From contig NZ_PVTL01000001.1 in assembly GCF_003003265.1 (NCBI RefSeq), forward strand, positions 372,001 through 436,000: a stretch of DNA of 64,000 nucleotides. Direction: 5' to 3'. The position numbers were made by a program, and so were the translations under genes. The DNA comes from Glaciihabitans tibetensis (lineage in GTDB: Bacteria > Actinomycetota > Actinomycetes > Actinomycetales > Microbacteriaceae). Numbering within the stretch: position 1 is the stretch's first letter; every line of letters begins with the position of its first letter. Positions 17,023 to 25,153 of the stretch are shown here, piece by piece. The notes under the pieces are model-generated. The model was not told the origin of the DNA, did not search any database, and saw only the letters and a program-made list of their open reading frames with translations.

Positions 17023-17028
17023 AGGTTA
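17023..17028 (-). promoter_or_regulatory. Leaderless -10 box of def (TAACCT)
   Basis: TAACCT on the minus strand is followed by 6 nt and the ATG at 17016; no ribosome site is present. Confidence 0.6.
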
Positions 17029-17044
17029 TCCGGCGCGCAGCGAG

Positions 17045-17050
17045 TAGATT
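17045..17050 (+). promoter_or_regulatory. Leaderless -10 box of the DMT gene (TAGATT)
   Basis: TAGATT is followed by 6 nt and the GTG at 17057. It faces away from the def promoter, and each promoter's upstream contacts must lie over the other's start region. Confidence 0.6.
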
Positions 17051-17056
17051 CGACCC

Positions 17057-17998
17057 GTGACACCCGATCTAACCGACCTCGCTGATCAGATCTCCCTCTC
17101 CCCGTACCAGGCGATAGGCATCCCCATTGCGCTCGTGGGTGCAGTGTTCCTCGCGCTGGGAGCCCAGTTCCAGCATCGTGGGGTGGGAAAGGTGGATGCC
17201 GCAAGCGCGGCCACTGGCGAGCGCGGGCTGAGCCCCCGCCAACTGATTCTGCTCCTGCGACGCCCCTCGTGGGTGCTGGGCACTGTCATGCTCGGGCTGG
17301 CCGTCGTGCTTCAGCTCACCAGCCTCTATTTCGCACCGCTGATCGTGGTGCAGCCGCTCGGCGCCGTCGCGTTGGTCATCACGGCCATCGTCAACGCGCG
17401 GGTGAGTCACGTGAAGCTCGACGCGATCTCGATCCGCGCCATCACTCTGTGCGTGGGCGGTGTTGCGCTGTTCGTTACGGTTGCTGCATTTAACGCCAAG
17501 TCCAAGCCAGTTACCGAACGCGAGCTGGTCATCGTGCTCGTCATCCTTGCGGTGGTGCTCGTCGCGTTCGCCCTACTTTTCGCGTTGCTGCGAAACCGGA
17601 TCACGCCGATTTTTTACATTGTCGGGGCAGGCGTGTTGTTCGGCTTCGTGGCGACTCTCGCCAAGGTGGTTATCGACCGGCTGAAGACCCTCGCCCTCAC
17701 CGACTTTGACCTGACTCCCACGGAGTGGCTGACCGGCCTGTGCATCGCGGCACTTATCGCCGCGAGCGCGCTCGGGTCGTACTTCGTGCAGACCGCGTAC
17801 TCGTCCGGGCCTCCGGATCTGGTGGTCGCCGGTCTCACGGTCATCGACCCCGTGGTCGCTGTATCCATCGGTGTTGTCGTGCTCGGCGAGGCCGCTGGAG
17901 CACCGGCCTGGTCCTTTTTCGCCTTCCTTATTGCCGGTGCGGTGGCTATTTACGGCGTGTTCCAGCTGGCAAAGCATCATCCTCAAACGAACCGTTAG
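17057..17998 (+). CDS. DMT-superfamily membrane transporter (NIPA/DUF914-like)
   Basis: This 313-residue protein has nine or ten membrane helices. These include IGIPIALVGAVFLALGAQFQ at the start, WVLGTVMLGLAVVLQLTSLY, and a PLIVVQPLGAVALVITAIVN segment that is typical of NIPA-type magnesium/DMT proteins in actinobacteria. The C-terminal half has DLVVAGLTVIDPVVAVSIGVVVLGE. Substrate is uncertain: NIPA relatives move Mg2+, other DMTs move metabolites. The next gene (78 nt downstream, same strand) is a GT4 glycosyltransferase, so a role in envelope precursor transport is possible but unproved. Confidence 0.78.
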   Translation: MTPDLTDLADQISLSPYQAIGIPIALVGAVFLALGAQFQHRGVGKVDAASAATGERGLSPRQLILLLRRPSWVLGTVMLGLAVVLQLTSLYFAPLIVVQPLGAVALVITAIVNARVSHVKLDAISIRAITLCVGGVALFVTVAAFNAKSKPVTERELVIVLVILAVVLVAFALLFALLRNRITPIFYIVGAGVLFGFVATLAKVVIDRLKTLALTDFDLTPTEWLTGLCIAALIAASALGSYFVQTAYSSGPPDLVVAGLTVIDPVVAVSIGVVVLGEAAGAPAWSFFAFLIAGAVAIYGVFQLAKHHPQTNR

Positions 17999-18076
17999 GG
18001 TGGTTGCAGGTAGACATCCGCTCGGCTCTCACCGTCGTGAACCCTCGAGCGGACCGATCGCAAGGAACCCTGGAAC

Positions 18077-19357
18077 TTGACTGAAACGCCGCAGGACGTA
18101 AGCCCCGTGAGCCAACCGTTGCGCATCGTAATCGGTGCAGACACTTTCGCCCCCGAGATCAATGGCGCGGCGAACTTCGCTGCGCGGCTGGCTGCTGGGC
18201 TCACTGAGCGCGGGCATGAGGTGCACATGGTTGCCCCGGCTGCGACCTACCGCGGCCACGGGGTGTTCTTGGAGACGCACGAGGGGCAGGAGTTCACCGT
18301 GCACCGCCTGTTCAGCGCACGCTGGTACCCACACCCGTGGTTGCGGTTTGCTATGCCCTGGCGGATCGAGCAGAACAGCGCGCGGATCCTCGACGCGGTG
18401 CAACCCGACGTCGTGCATTTCCAGTCCCACATCATCATCGGTCGTGGCCTGTCGCACCAGGCCGTCAAGCGCGGCATCCGCGTCATCGGCACCAACCACT
18501 TCATGCCCGAGAACATGCTCGAGTTCACCCTGCTCCCGAAGTGGGCGCAGGCCCGCGCGGTGGGGCTCGCATGGAAGGCGGCCGCCCGTTCGTTCGGTCG
18601 CGCAGAGGCTGTGACGTCGCCGACCCGCAAGGCGGCGGACTTCCTGGAGTCGAACACCCGACTGCGGGGTGTCTACGCGATCTCCTGCGGCATCGACGCA
18701 CGCCACTACACTCCGAGCTTCGAGCCGCCCGCCGAAAAACTGATCACCTTCGTTGGCCGCATTACCGGGGAGAAGCAGCTCGACGTGCTGATGCGCGCCT
18801 TCGCTCAGCTCGACAAGTCGCTCGACGCAAAGCTCGAGCTGGTCGGCGGCGGCGATCAGGTGGCGCACCTCAAGTCGCTCGCAACCTCACTAGGAATCCG
18901 CCACCGGGTGAACTTCGCCGGCTACGTCGATGACGCGTACCTGCGCAACGCTCTGACACGGTCGACCGTATTCGCGATGCCGTCCATCGCCGAGCTGCAG
19001 AGCATCGCGACCATGGAGGCCATGGCCAGCGGACTGCCGATCGTTGCGGCCGACGCCATGGCCCTGCCGCACCTCGTTCATGACGGCGAGAACGGCTTCC
19101 TGTTTGAGCCCGGCAATGTCGTCGAACTCGCGGAGCGCCTCACCGATGTGCTCACCATGCCCGAGGGCGAACTGCACAGGATGAAGCGGGAGAGCCTCCG
19201 GATTGTGGAGGATCACGACATCCAACGCACCCTGACGACCTTCGAGGCTCTGTACCGGGGCGAACTGGTCAGCGACACCATTGTGGAGCCGATCCCGCCG
19301 CGTCCGCATCGCACGGCCTGGCGGGAACGCCTCGCCAAGCTGCGCGACAACAGCTGA
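18077..19357 (+). CDS. Glycosyltransferase family 4 (GT-B fold), mannosyltransferase-like
   Basis: This 426-residue retaining glycosyltransferase has the N-terminal Rossmann domain starting LRIVIGADTFAPEINGAANFAARLAAGL, in pieces typical of PimB/MgtA-like enzymes. The C-terminal donor-binding domain carries ITFVGRITGEKQLDVLM and the E-x7-E motif ELQSIATMEAMASGLPIVAAD. It probably adds a hexose, often mannose, to a lipid or polymer of the cell envelope. The frame begins with TTG at 18077, with AAGGA about 11 nt upstream; a GTG at 18107 is an alternative. It follows the DMT membrane protein on the same strand. Confidence 0.86.
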   Translation: MTETPQDVSPVSQPLRIVIGADTFAPEINGAANFAARLAAGLTERGHEVHMVAPAATYRGHGVFLETHEGQEFTVHRLFSARWYPHPWLRFAMPWRIEQNSARILDAVQPDVVHFQSHIIIGRGLSHQAVKRGIRVIGTNHFMPENMLEFTLLPKWAQARAVGLAWKAAARSFGRAEAVTSPTRKAADFLESNTRLRGVYAISCGIDARHYTPSFEPPAEKLITFVGRITGEKQLDVLMRAFAQLDKSLDAKLELVGGGDQVAHLKSLATSLGIRHRVNFAGYVDDAYLRNALTRSTVFAMPSIAELQSIATMEAMASGLPIVAADAMALPHLVHDGENGFLFEPGNVVELAERLTDVLTMPEGELHRMKRESLRIVEDHDIQRTLTTFEALYRGELVSDTIVEPIPPRPHRTAWRERLAKLRDNS

Positions 19358-19372
19358 GTGTTCGATCAGAGG

Positions 19373-19446
19373 TGCCCCCACTCGGACTTGAACCGAGGAC
19401 TACCGAATTATGAGTTCGGGGCTCTAACCAGCTGAGCTATAGGGGC
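19373..19446 (-). tRNA. tRNA with CAT anticodon (tRNA-Ile2 favoured over elongator tRNA-Met)
   Basis: The 74-nt minus-strand cloverleaf has acceptor GCCCCTA/TGGGGGC with one G-U pair, D arm AGCTCAGCTGGTTAGAGC, anticodon stem/loop CGAACTCATAATTCG (anticodon at 19410-19412) and T loop TTCAAGT. Discriminator A is followed by CC; the final A of CCA is not encoded. A CAT anticodon is shared by elongator Met and by Ile2, whose C34 is converted to lysidine by TilS. C4-G69 and C5-G68 in the acceptor stem and a TTCAAGT T loop match the known Ile2 identity pattern better. It is not the initiator, because it lacks the three G-C pairs before the anticodon loop. Confidence 0.93.
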
Positions 19447-19567
19447 TTGCGCCTGACAAGCATATCGGTGCTGAAGCTATCCTCGACCAGGCTGGGTGCG
19501 ACCACTCTGGCCGGATGAGGGCGGTTCGCTGGCAAAAATATCCTCAGGAGCGGGATGCTGGACTTGA

Positions 19568-19732
19568 GTTAATTTCGCTACTGGGTATGTCGGTGATGTC
19601 GGCACCGACATGACGTTCATCGCCAGCGAGTTCGAGAACGCCAATACCAACAGCGACACGGACGCCCAGCTGGCGCAGGCGATCACTGACGACAGCGGAC
19701 CCACCATGGTGGCCACAAAGAGAGCCGTCTGA
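19568..19732 (+). pseudogene. Probable C-terminal remnant of a WXG100-like (type VII secretion) small protein
   Basis: A frame with very high GC at third positions encodes about 54 residues. It starts after a stop at 19565-19567, runs ATGYVGDVGTDMTFIASEFE and so on, and ends ATKRAV at 19732. The nearest ATG is at 19610, giving 40 residues. The tail looks like the second helix of a WXG100/ESAT-6-like protein, but no matching N-terminal helix or start is found. The 120 bp before it, up to the tRNA, are open in another frame but unconvincing. It lies 9 nt before the start of the next gene. I read it as a truncated gene; a genuine 40-residue protein is the alternative. Confidence 0.45.
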
Positions 19733-19741
19733 TGCGCCACC

Positions 19742-20218
19742 GTGAGCCGTGCTTATCTGCGCTACTCCAAGGTGGGCAACGCGTTGATGGCGTATGCCCC
19801 CGCGCTCGAGTCGGCCCAGCGTGAGTCCGCTGACGCGCTGCTCAGCGCCCTTCGGCTTAGGCCCGCCCACGTGCGGCAGTACATTGTTGACATGCGCACC
19901 CCGGTACCCCAGCCCACACAAGGTATGACGATAAACCGTCTCTACGGTAACGGGGCACGACCAGACGGCCGGTCGTGGAGTAGCGGCGACCCGAGCGATC
20001 TCGTTAATCCCCGCATGCAGCTGGGCTTGCCGAACTACAACTTGATGGAACGCGTTGCGTTCGCCCGTATTGACGACATCAGCGTGGTGGAGAAAGCGCG
20101 CCACGCACTTCCCTATAACGGCAACCTGGGCGGTGCTCCCGAGTACCTCCTCGGGAAGGAGGCGGTCTCGTCGGGAGGAATCACGGTGATCGGCGACCTG
20201 CCGTTTGTTCTGCCATGA
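19742..20218 (+). CDS. Unknown protein with a type VII effector-like N-terminus (probably internally deleted)
   Basis: This 158-residue protein starts at GTG 19742. Residues 1-45 (LRYSKVGNALMAYAPALESA and following AQRESADALLSAL) resemble the N-terminal helical module of LXG/WXG-type polymorphic toxins of actinobacteria. Residues about 95-158 (YNLMERVAFARIDDISVVEK, then GGAPEYLLGKEA) look like a compact C-terminal effector domain that I cannot name. The long helical middle expected in such a protein is missing, so the gene may be an internal deletion product. The stop overlaps the next start (ATGA), making a coupled unit with it. No signal peptide. Function not established; toxin is a hypothesis. 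Confidence 0.5.
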   Translation: MSRAYLRYSKVGNALMAYAPALESAQRESADALLSALRLRPAHVRQYIVDMRTPVPQPTQGMTINRLYGNGARPDGRSWSSGDPSDLVNPRMQLGLPNYNLMERVAFARIDDISVVEKARHALPYNGNLGGAPEYLLGKEAVSSGGITVIGDLPFVLP

Positions 20219-20988
20219 TCTGGCCGAGAAGAAGGATCGCCGATCTGGAGTTTCCGGTGGTCGTCGGCGCGTACTCCAGCCAGCCCGAGTTTCAGGGGCG
20301 GCGGCTGTTCGCGTCGTCGGAATTCGGTGGGTGGCACGACGTATTCCTTCGCAGCGACGACTCCGCCGCGAGCTACTTCTATGCCGAGCAGTTCAATTTC
20401 AGCCCGGCCGATGCTACGGAGGCGGGTTCCTGGGAAATGGAGTGCACTCTTTACCCGGTCGACCCCGCGGTCACCCCGGCGGCGGCAAAACAGATCGCAC
20501 TCGCGTCCGGCTCGAGCTCAGCCCGTGCGATCGGCACCGTGTTTTTCACCTCGAGCGTGGATCTCGCCCGTCAGCGCCAGGCCAGGACCGACGCCTGGCG
20601 CGCACAGATTGAAGCCACCGAACCGTGGCTCGTCAACCCGAACTACGCAGGCGAGTACGAGACCGCGATGTGGGCCCACGACGTGAGCGGTCGATACGGC
20701 AACTTTCCGGTGAAAATTTCCGACCGCGAGTTCCCGCCGTTTCTTCCGATCTTCATCGCGCTGCGGCCTCCCGAGGGCTGGCCGCGCGTGCACATCTTCC
20801 TGACCGGCCCGCGAGCGACTCCGGTGCCCAGCTTCGACGGCCCTGCAGCTACTGTGCTCGTGTACGAGAAACTCGCAGGAGAAGATGACTCCGCAGCCTC
20901 GGCTGCCATCATGCGGGGCGAGCGCGAACCGATCGCCGAACTGCTCGTCGGATCCCGCGACCTGATCAAAGAGATGTCCCATGACTGA
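20215..20988 (+). CDS. Hypothetical protein coupled to the putative effector (possible immunity protein)
   Basis: This 257-residue soluble protein has no family I recognise. It starts IADLEFPVVVGAYSSQPEF and has a high aromatic content (GGWHDVF, YFYAEQFNF, WPRVHIFLTGP). There is no signal peptide or membrane helix. The ATG overlaps the preceding stop by 4 nt and its own end overlaps the next gene by 8 nt, so three proteins are made from one message. In toxin cassettes the gene directly after the effector is usually the immunity gene, which is the only reason for that suggestion. Coding is supported by the codon bias and by the unbroken overlaps. Confidence 0.7.
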   Translation: MIWPRRRIADLEFPVVVGAYSSQPEFQGRRLFASSEFGGWHDVFLRSDDSAASYFYAEQFNFSPADATEAGSWEMECTLYPVDPAVTPAAAKQIALASGSSSARAIGTVFFTSSVDLARQRQARTDAWRAQIEATEPWLVNPNYAGEYETAMWAHDVSGRYGNFPVKISDREFPPFLPIFIALRPPEGWPRVHIFLTGPRATPVPSFDGPAATVLVYEKLAGEDDSAASAAIMRGEREPIAELLVGSRDLIKEMSHD

Positions 20989-22132
20989 CCCCACCAACAG
21001 CACACCTGACAGCCAAAACCCCACCCCGGTGCCGGTCGCTGCGCTGCCGGAAGTGGGATCCGTACCGCTGCTCGCCGCGCTCATCGCCCGCGACGTCGAA
21101 GCCATCGGCCGCGCGCTGCGTATGGACTACGTTGTCGTGCCGCTCTTGCGTCGCGAGGACGGCACGGTTGACACTCGCGTCTTCGGCAGAGCAAGTTCAA
21201 CGCCGGACAACCCCGAATGGGCGCTCTGCCTCTTCTCGTCGACCGAGACACTTGCCGCTTTCATCGGGGAGGTGCCCGACCGTGAGTTCGCCCTCCAGCG
21301 GGGCAGCTCACTTGCGCCGTTCCTCGCCGAACAGGTCGAGTCGCTCAGCGCGGTCAGTTTCGACCCCGCAAGCCCCCACGCCATGACCGCATCCCCGGCC
21401 GACGTGCTGGAGATCCTCCAGCCACGACCGGAGGACGACGAAGTCGCTTGGGCCACCTCGGGGGCGGACGACGCACGGAGTCTCCCCGACTTCCCGGCTG
21501 ACGGCGACGCCACGGCATCCCGAGTTGCTGGCTTCGACCTTGCGCTGTCCGGCGACTGGTTCCTGGTCAACCTGCTCGACGAGGTCGAGCGGGAGAAGCA
21601 GATTGCCGCCCTCATCGACCGCCAGCTCAAGAAGGTCAAGGCGGCACCCGTGCTGCGTGCCGAGCTCGCCGCCTGGCTCACCGAGTCGTGTGTGCGGGCC
21701 GCGGCCGGTGGCGCACAGTTCCTCGCGTACCTGCTCCAACGATCAAAAAAGGGCGCGCTTGCCCTCAACGTGGTGCTCTACTGGCAAGAACTCGGCCCCG
21801 CGGTGTCAACCATCAGCCACCTCGACCGCATGGGCGACAAACTGCACAGAAGCCTGACCGAAGGCGCGCAGCTAGTCGGGGCCGATACCCCCGGCGGGCC
21901 ACTGTTGCGTCACAGCCGCACCATCGCCGGACCCGGGGAGCTGGGAGCTGGGAACGTACCGCTGCTGCTGACCGACTATTGGCTCGAGTTTCCCGACCAC
22001 CGCGGGCTTTGCCTCGTCGCCTTCTCCAGCCCCGTGATCGCGCAGGCAGACCTGCTGCTCACCCTGACCGACAACATCGTGCTGTCCGGAGCGTGGGTAG
22101 TGGACACCCCGGCCGAGGAGTTGCCGGAGTAA
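20981..22132 (+). CDS. Hypothetical protein with an SseB-like N-terminal region
   Basis: This 383-residue protein has an N-terminal region (about residues 25-145) with the outline of the SseB N-terminal domain. It has variable VVVPLLRREDGTVDTRVFG, then WALCLFSSTETLAAFIG, and a hydrophobic block VSFDPASPHAMTASPADVLE. The rest (about 180-383) is unrecognised and partly amphipathic, with one TDYWLEFPDHRGLCLVAFSS segment. SseB-like proteins are often encoded beside type VII secretion loci in actinobacteria, which fits the upstream gene. No signal peptide. It overlaps the preceding gene by 8 nt. The domain assignment is by eye and weak. Confidence 0.6.
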   Translation: MTDPTNSTPDSQNPTPVPVAALPEVGSVPLLAALIARDVEAIGRALRMDYVVVPLLRREDGTVDTRVFGRASSTPDNPEWALCLFSSTETLAAFIGEVPDREFALQRGSSLAPFLAEQVESLSAVSFDPASPHAMTASPADVLEILQPRPEDDEVAWATSGADDARSLPDFPADGDATASRVAGFDLALSGDWFLVNLLDEVEREKQIAALIDRQLKKVKAAPVLRAELAAWLTESCVRAAAGGAQFLAYLLQRSKKGALALNVVLYWQELGPAVSTISHLDRMGDKLHRSLTEGAQLVGADTPGGPLLRHSRTIAGPGELGAGNVPLLLTDYWLEFPDHRGLCLVAFSSPVIAQADLLLTLTDNIVLSGAWVVDTPAEELPE

Positions 22133-22239
22133 CCGGCAACAGGAGCAGACGCAGGTGTCCGTCGTCTCCTCCTGCACATCGCGGCTTATCGGATGAGTGT
22201 GCGGTGGGCGTCGCTCTGGCTGCTCACCGAGTGGTAGAA

Positions 22240-22290
22240 GTCCCGACGGCCAGCTTCGGTTGTCGGGACCTTCGACACTAACGGTGAGAG
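22240..22290 (+). promoter_or_regulatory. Two adjacent stem-loops upstream of the DoxX-like gene
   Basis: GTCCCGAC (22240-22247) pairs perfectly with GTCGGGAC (22262-22269), and GACACT/AGTGTC form a second small stem close behind. There is no T-run, so these are not a standard terminator; they lie in the 218-bp gap before the DoxX gene and may be a leader structure. Confidence 0.4.
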
Positions 22291-22350
22291 TGTCGCGGGG
22301 CGATCGTTGCCTCATGGCCACAGCGGCCTGAAATCAAACGAGGGGTCACG

Positions 22351-22929
22351 ATGTCAACCACCATTCGCCAAACCGCCGCTCCGACGGCGACCGCACCACC
22401 ACTTGCAACAGAGGAATCGATCGTGGCAACGAAAGCCGCCCGCCGAAGCCTCGCCGTTCTCCGCCTTGCCACGGGCTTCATTTTCCTGTGGGCATTCTTG
22501 GACAAGACCTTCGGCCTAGGATTCTCGACGCCAACCGAACGAGCCTGGATCAACGGAGGCACTCCCGCGCAGGGCTTTTTGAACAGCGAAGCCGTCTCCG
22601 GGCCGCTCCAGCCGTTCTTCACAGCTATCGCAACGCCGGCCGTCGACGCGCTCTTCATGCTCGGCATGATCGCTGTCGGCCTCGCCGTAATGCTCGGCGT
22701 CGGGATCAGGATCAGTGCTGTTGCAGGGAGCCTCATCATGGTCTTCATGTATCTTGCCGAGTGGCCTTTCGCGGCGAACCTCGCTTCGACCAACCCGATT
22801 GTCGACTACCACATCATTTACGCTCTCGCGCTGATCACCATCGCGTACACGTCGGCCGGCGACACCTGGGGCCTGGGTCGCACGTGGAAGTCGCTGACCT
22901 TCGTTCGCAAGCACAGCTGGCTGGTCTGA
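22351..22929 (+). CDS. DoxX/DoxD-like membrane protein
   Basis: This 192-residue protein has four membrane helices: SLAVLRLATGFIFLWAFLDK at about residue 33, then PAVDALFMLGMIAVGLAVML, ISAVAGSLIMVFMYLAEWPF and VDYHIIYALALITIAYTS. The family includes subunits of thiosulfate:quinone oxidoreductase and many uncharacterised proteins. The segment FGLGFSTPTERAWINGGTPAQG after the first helix is typical of the actinobacterial subgroup. GAGGGG precedes the ATG. It stands alone between the unknown cluster and the potassium genes; function unknown. Confidence 0.82.
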   Translation: MSTTIRQTAAPTATAPPLATEESIVATKAARRSLAVLRLATGFIFLWAFLDKTFGLGFSTPTERAWINGGTPAQGFLNSEAVSGPLQPFFTAIATPAVDALFMLGMIAVGLAVMLGVGIRISAVAGSLIMVFMYLAEWPFAANLASTNPIVDYHIIYALALITIAYTSAGDTWGLGRTWKSLTFVRKHSWLV

Positions 22930-23033
22930 GGACACAGCACACAGCGGTCCAGCAGAACCAGCGGATCCGTTCACGCCGCCCTGTGTAGCCGCAATCGCGG
23001 TTGTGCTCGCCTGCTTCTCTCACGCACCGCCTG

Positions 23034-23717
23034 CTACTGCAGCTGCCCGAAAGCCTCCGCGCGCGCGGTAGGGCCCGCGACCAGCATCACGTCGCCGTCG
23101 CGTAGCACGGTGTCCAGGTCGGTGTTCCTCCAGTTTTCATCGCCGCGCTTGTAGGCAAGTACGGTGACGCCATACGTCGCGCGGATGGTGGTGTCACCGA
23201 GGCGGATATCGCGCACGAGGCTGTTCGGGCTCGTTTTGACGATCGCGAAGTCCTTGTCCACCTCGATGTAGTCCAGCGCCGCGCCGCGAACCAGGTGCGC
23301 CACGCGCCGGCCCATGTCTTTCTCGGGGTAGATGACGTGCTGAACGCCGAGTTGGTCGAAGATCTGACCGTGCGCGTCGGTGACCGCCTTAGCCCAGATA
23401 TTCGGGATTCCGAAACGCAGGAGGAGCGAGGTGGTGAGGATGCTGGCCTGGATGTCGCTGCCAATGGCGACGACCGCCCGGTCAAACTCATGCACGGCCA
23501 GCTGCTGCAGCGCCTCCTCGTTGGTGGAGTCGGTGCGCACCACCTGGGTGAGTCGGCCATTGAGCGACTGGACGATTTCTTCGCTCACGTCGATTCCGAG
23601 AACTTCGGTGCCCGCCGCCATCAGCTCCAGAGCGAGAGCGGTGCCGAAGCGACCGAGTCCGATCACGACGACGGAGTCGGCTTCTGCGATGCGTGCGGTG
23701 CGGGGCGACTTAGCCAA
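23034..23717 (-). CDS. Potassium uptake regulatory subunit (TrkA/KtrA family)
   Basis: The 227-residue cytoplasmic ring protein gates the TrkH/KtrB-type channel encoded just upstream. The N-terminal RCK domain binds nucleotides through VVVIGLGRFGTALALELMAAG, a GxGxxG fold, with an acidic D at VLGID. A second RCK_C domain follows from about residue 140. It overlaps the channel gene by 8 nt. Length and order are as in Ktr systems. Confidence 0.93.
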   Translation of the reverse strand: MAKSPRTARIAEADSVVVIGLGRFGTALALELMAAGTEVLGIDVSEEIVQSLNGRLTQVVRTDSTNEEALQQLAVHEFDRAVVAIGSDIQASILTTSLLLRFGIPNIWAKAVTDAHGQIFDQLGVQHVIYPEKDMGRRVAHLVRGAALDYIEVDKDFAIVKTSPNSLVRDIRLGDTTIRATYGVTVLAYKRGDENWRNTDLDTVLRDGDVMLVAGPTARAEAFGQLQ

Positions 23718-25074
23718 TGACTGGCCTCTCCTTCGGGAATTCGTACAGGGTGCGGCGCTGCTTGAGGGCGATGGCGGTTCCGAGGGTGAGGGGACCGAGC
23801 CGACCGAGAAACATTAGCGCGACAAGGATGAGTTGCGCGGGAACGGGAAGATCCGCGGTGATGCCGGTGGACAGGCCGACCGTGGCGAACGCGGAGATGA
23901 CTTCAAAAAGTACCCGGTCGAGCTCGAAGTCGGTGAGCAGCATGATCGCCCCGGTCGCGACGACCACCGCCGCAACCGAGGCGAGAACGATCGTGATCGC
24001 CTGGCGGTGCACCGCCCGCGAGAGCCGCTTGCCGAAGATGTTGACCGCTCCTTCACCTCGAAGCTCGGTGTACATGATGAAGAACAGCACGAGAAAGGTC
24101 GTGACCTTGATGCCGCCGGCCGTTCCCGCGGGGCCTGCTCCGATGAACATCAGGATGTCGCTGACGAACCAGGTTTCGGAGTTCATCTCGCCGATCGGCA
24201 GACTGTTGAACCCGGCCGTGCGCGTCTGCACGGTGTGGAAAAATCCGGCGAGAATGCGATCGGCCGGGCTCATCTCGCCCAGCGTCGCCGTGTTGGACCA
24301 CTCGATCCAGCAGGTAAGCGCCGTGCCTATGGCAAGCAACGACCCGGTACCGACGAGCACCAGCTTGGTGTTCATCGACCAGTGCAGCGGGCGTCTGAAC
24401 TCCTTGCGGAGCTGCATGATGACGGGGAACCCGAGCCCGCCGAGGATGATCGCGAGCGCAATCGGGAGACAGATCCAGGGGTCGGTGGCAAATCCGACGA
24501 GGTTGTCGCTGAAGGTGGAGAACCCGGCGTTGTTAAAGGCGGACACCGCGTGGAACAGGCCGTACCACACCGAATCACCGAGCTGATAGCCGTACCCGAG
24601 CCAGAAACGCAGCGTGAGCGCGAGGAACACGGCGGCTTCGATGACGACGGTGATGACCACGATGCCGCGGATCATTCCGGCGATGTCGGCCATGCCCACG
24701 CTTCGCGCTTCGGCGGCCGCGGTCACCCGACCACGGATGCTCATTTTGCGGGCAAGCGTGATGCCGATCAATGACGCGAAGATCATGATCCCCAAGCCGC
24801 CCACCTGAATGAGCGCGAGAATCACCACCTGGCCGAAGCTGCTCCAGTAGACGGGGGTGTCGACGATGATGTGCCCGGTGACGCAGACGGCGGATGTCGC
24901 GGTGAACAGCGCCTCGATGAAGCTGGCACCGCCGGGGCCCGACTTCGAAATCGGCAGCAACAAGAGCACGGTTCCGATGAGCACCGCGGCGGCGAAGCCG
25001 GTCACCACCAGCTGTGCGGCGTGCAGCCCGGACGATTTCACGCGCTGCAGCGGGACCAGGGGGGTGTGCGGCAC
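23710..25074 (-). CDS. Potassium uptake channel subunit (TrkH/KtrB family)
   Basis: The 454-residue membrane protein forms the K+-selective pore. Four pore loops with filter-like segments are seen (TSAVCVTGH, SAFNNAGFSTF, TRTAGFNSLP, AFATVGLSTG), as expected for a family that folds as four membrane-pore-membrane units. The start is GTG at 25074. A TAATGT box is 6 nt before it and there is no ribosome site, so the mRNA is probably leaderless. It forms an operon with the TrkA-type gene. KdpDE, the alternative K+ sensing pair, is in this window at 51.8 kb. Confidence 0.93.
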   Translation of the reverse strand: MPHTPLVPLQRVKSSGLHAAQLVVTGFAAAVLIGTVLLLLPISKSGPGGASFIEALFTATSAVCVTGHIIVDTPVYWSSFGQVVILALIQVGGLGIMIFASLIGITLARKMSIRGRVTAAAEARSVGMADIAGMIRGIVVITVVIEAAVFLALTLRFWLGYGYQLGDSVWYGLFHAVSAFNNAGFSTFSDNLVGFATDPWICLPIALAIILGGLGFPVIMQLRKEFRRPLHWSMNTKLVLVGTGSLLAIGTALTCWIEWSNTATLGEMSPADRILAGFFHTVQTRTAGFNSLPIGEMNSETWFVSDILMFIGAGPAGTAGGIKVTTFLVLFFIMYTELRGEGAVNIFGKRLSRAVHRQAITIVLASVAAVVVATGAIMLLTDFELDRVLFEVISAFATVGLSTGITADLPVPAQLILVALMFLGRLGPLTLGTAIALKQRRTLYEFPKERPVIG

Positions 25075-25080
25075 GGCGCA

Positions 25081-25086
25081 ACATTA
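25081..25086 (-). promoter_or_regulatory. Leaderless -10 box of the Trk/Ktr operon (TAATGT)
   Basis: TAATGT on the minus strand is 6 nt before the GTG at 25074, with no ribosome site. Confidence 0.6.
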
Positions 25087-25153
25087 CACCAGCGACACCT
25101 CGACCCGATAAAGTGGCCGACTGACCGTCCCGCCCCTTCGAGCATTGGTTCCC

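Noticed and set aside
19477..19740. Minus-strand 87-residue hydrophobic frame near the CAT tRNA
   Set aside because: Third-position bias clearly favours the plus-strand frame, and the hydrophobicity comes from reversing Asp/Asn/Gln codons.
19373..22132. Genomic island integrated at the CAT-anticodon tRNA
   Set aside because: The unknown genes are on the 5' side of the tRNA, not the 3' side used by integrases, and no integrase or duplicated tRNA end was found.
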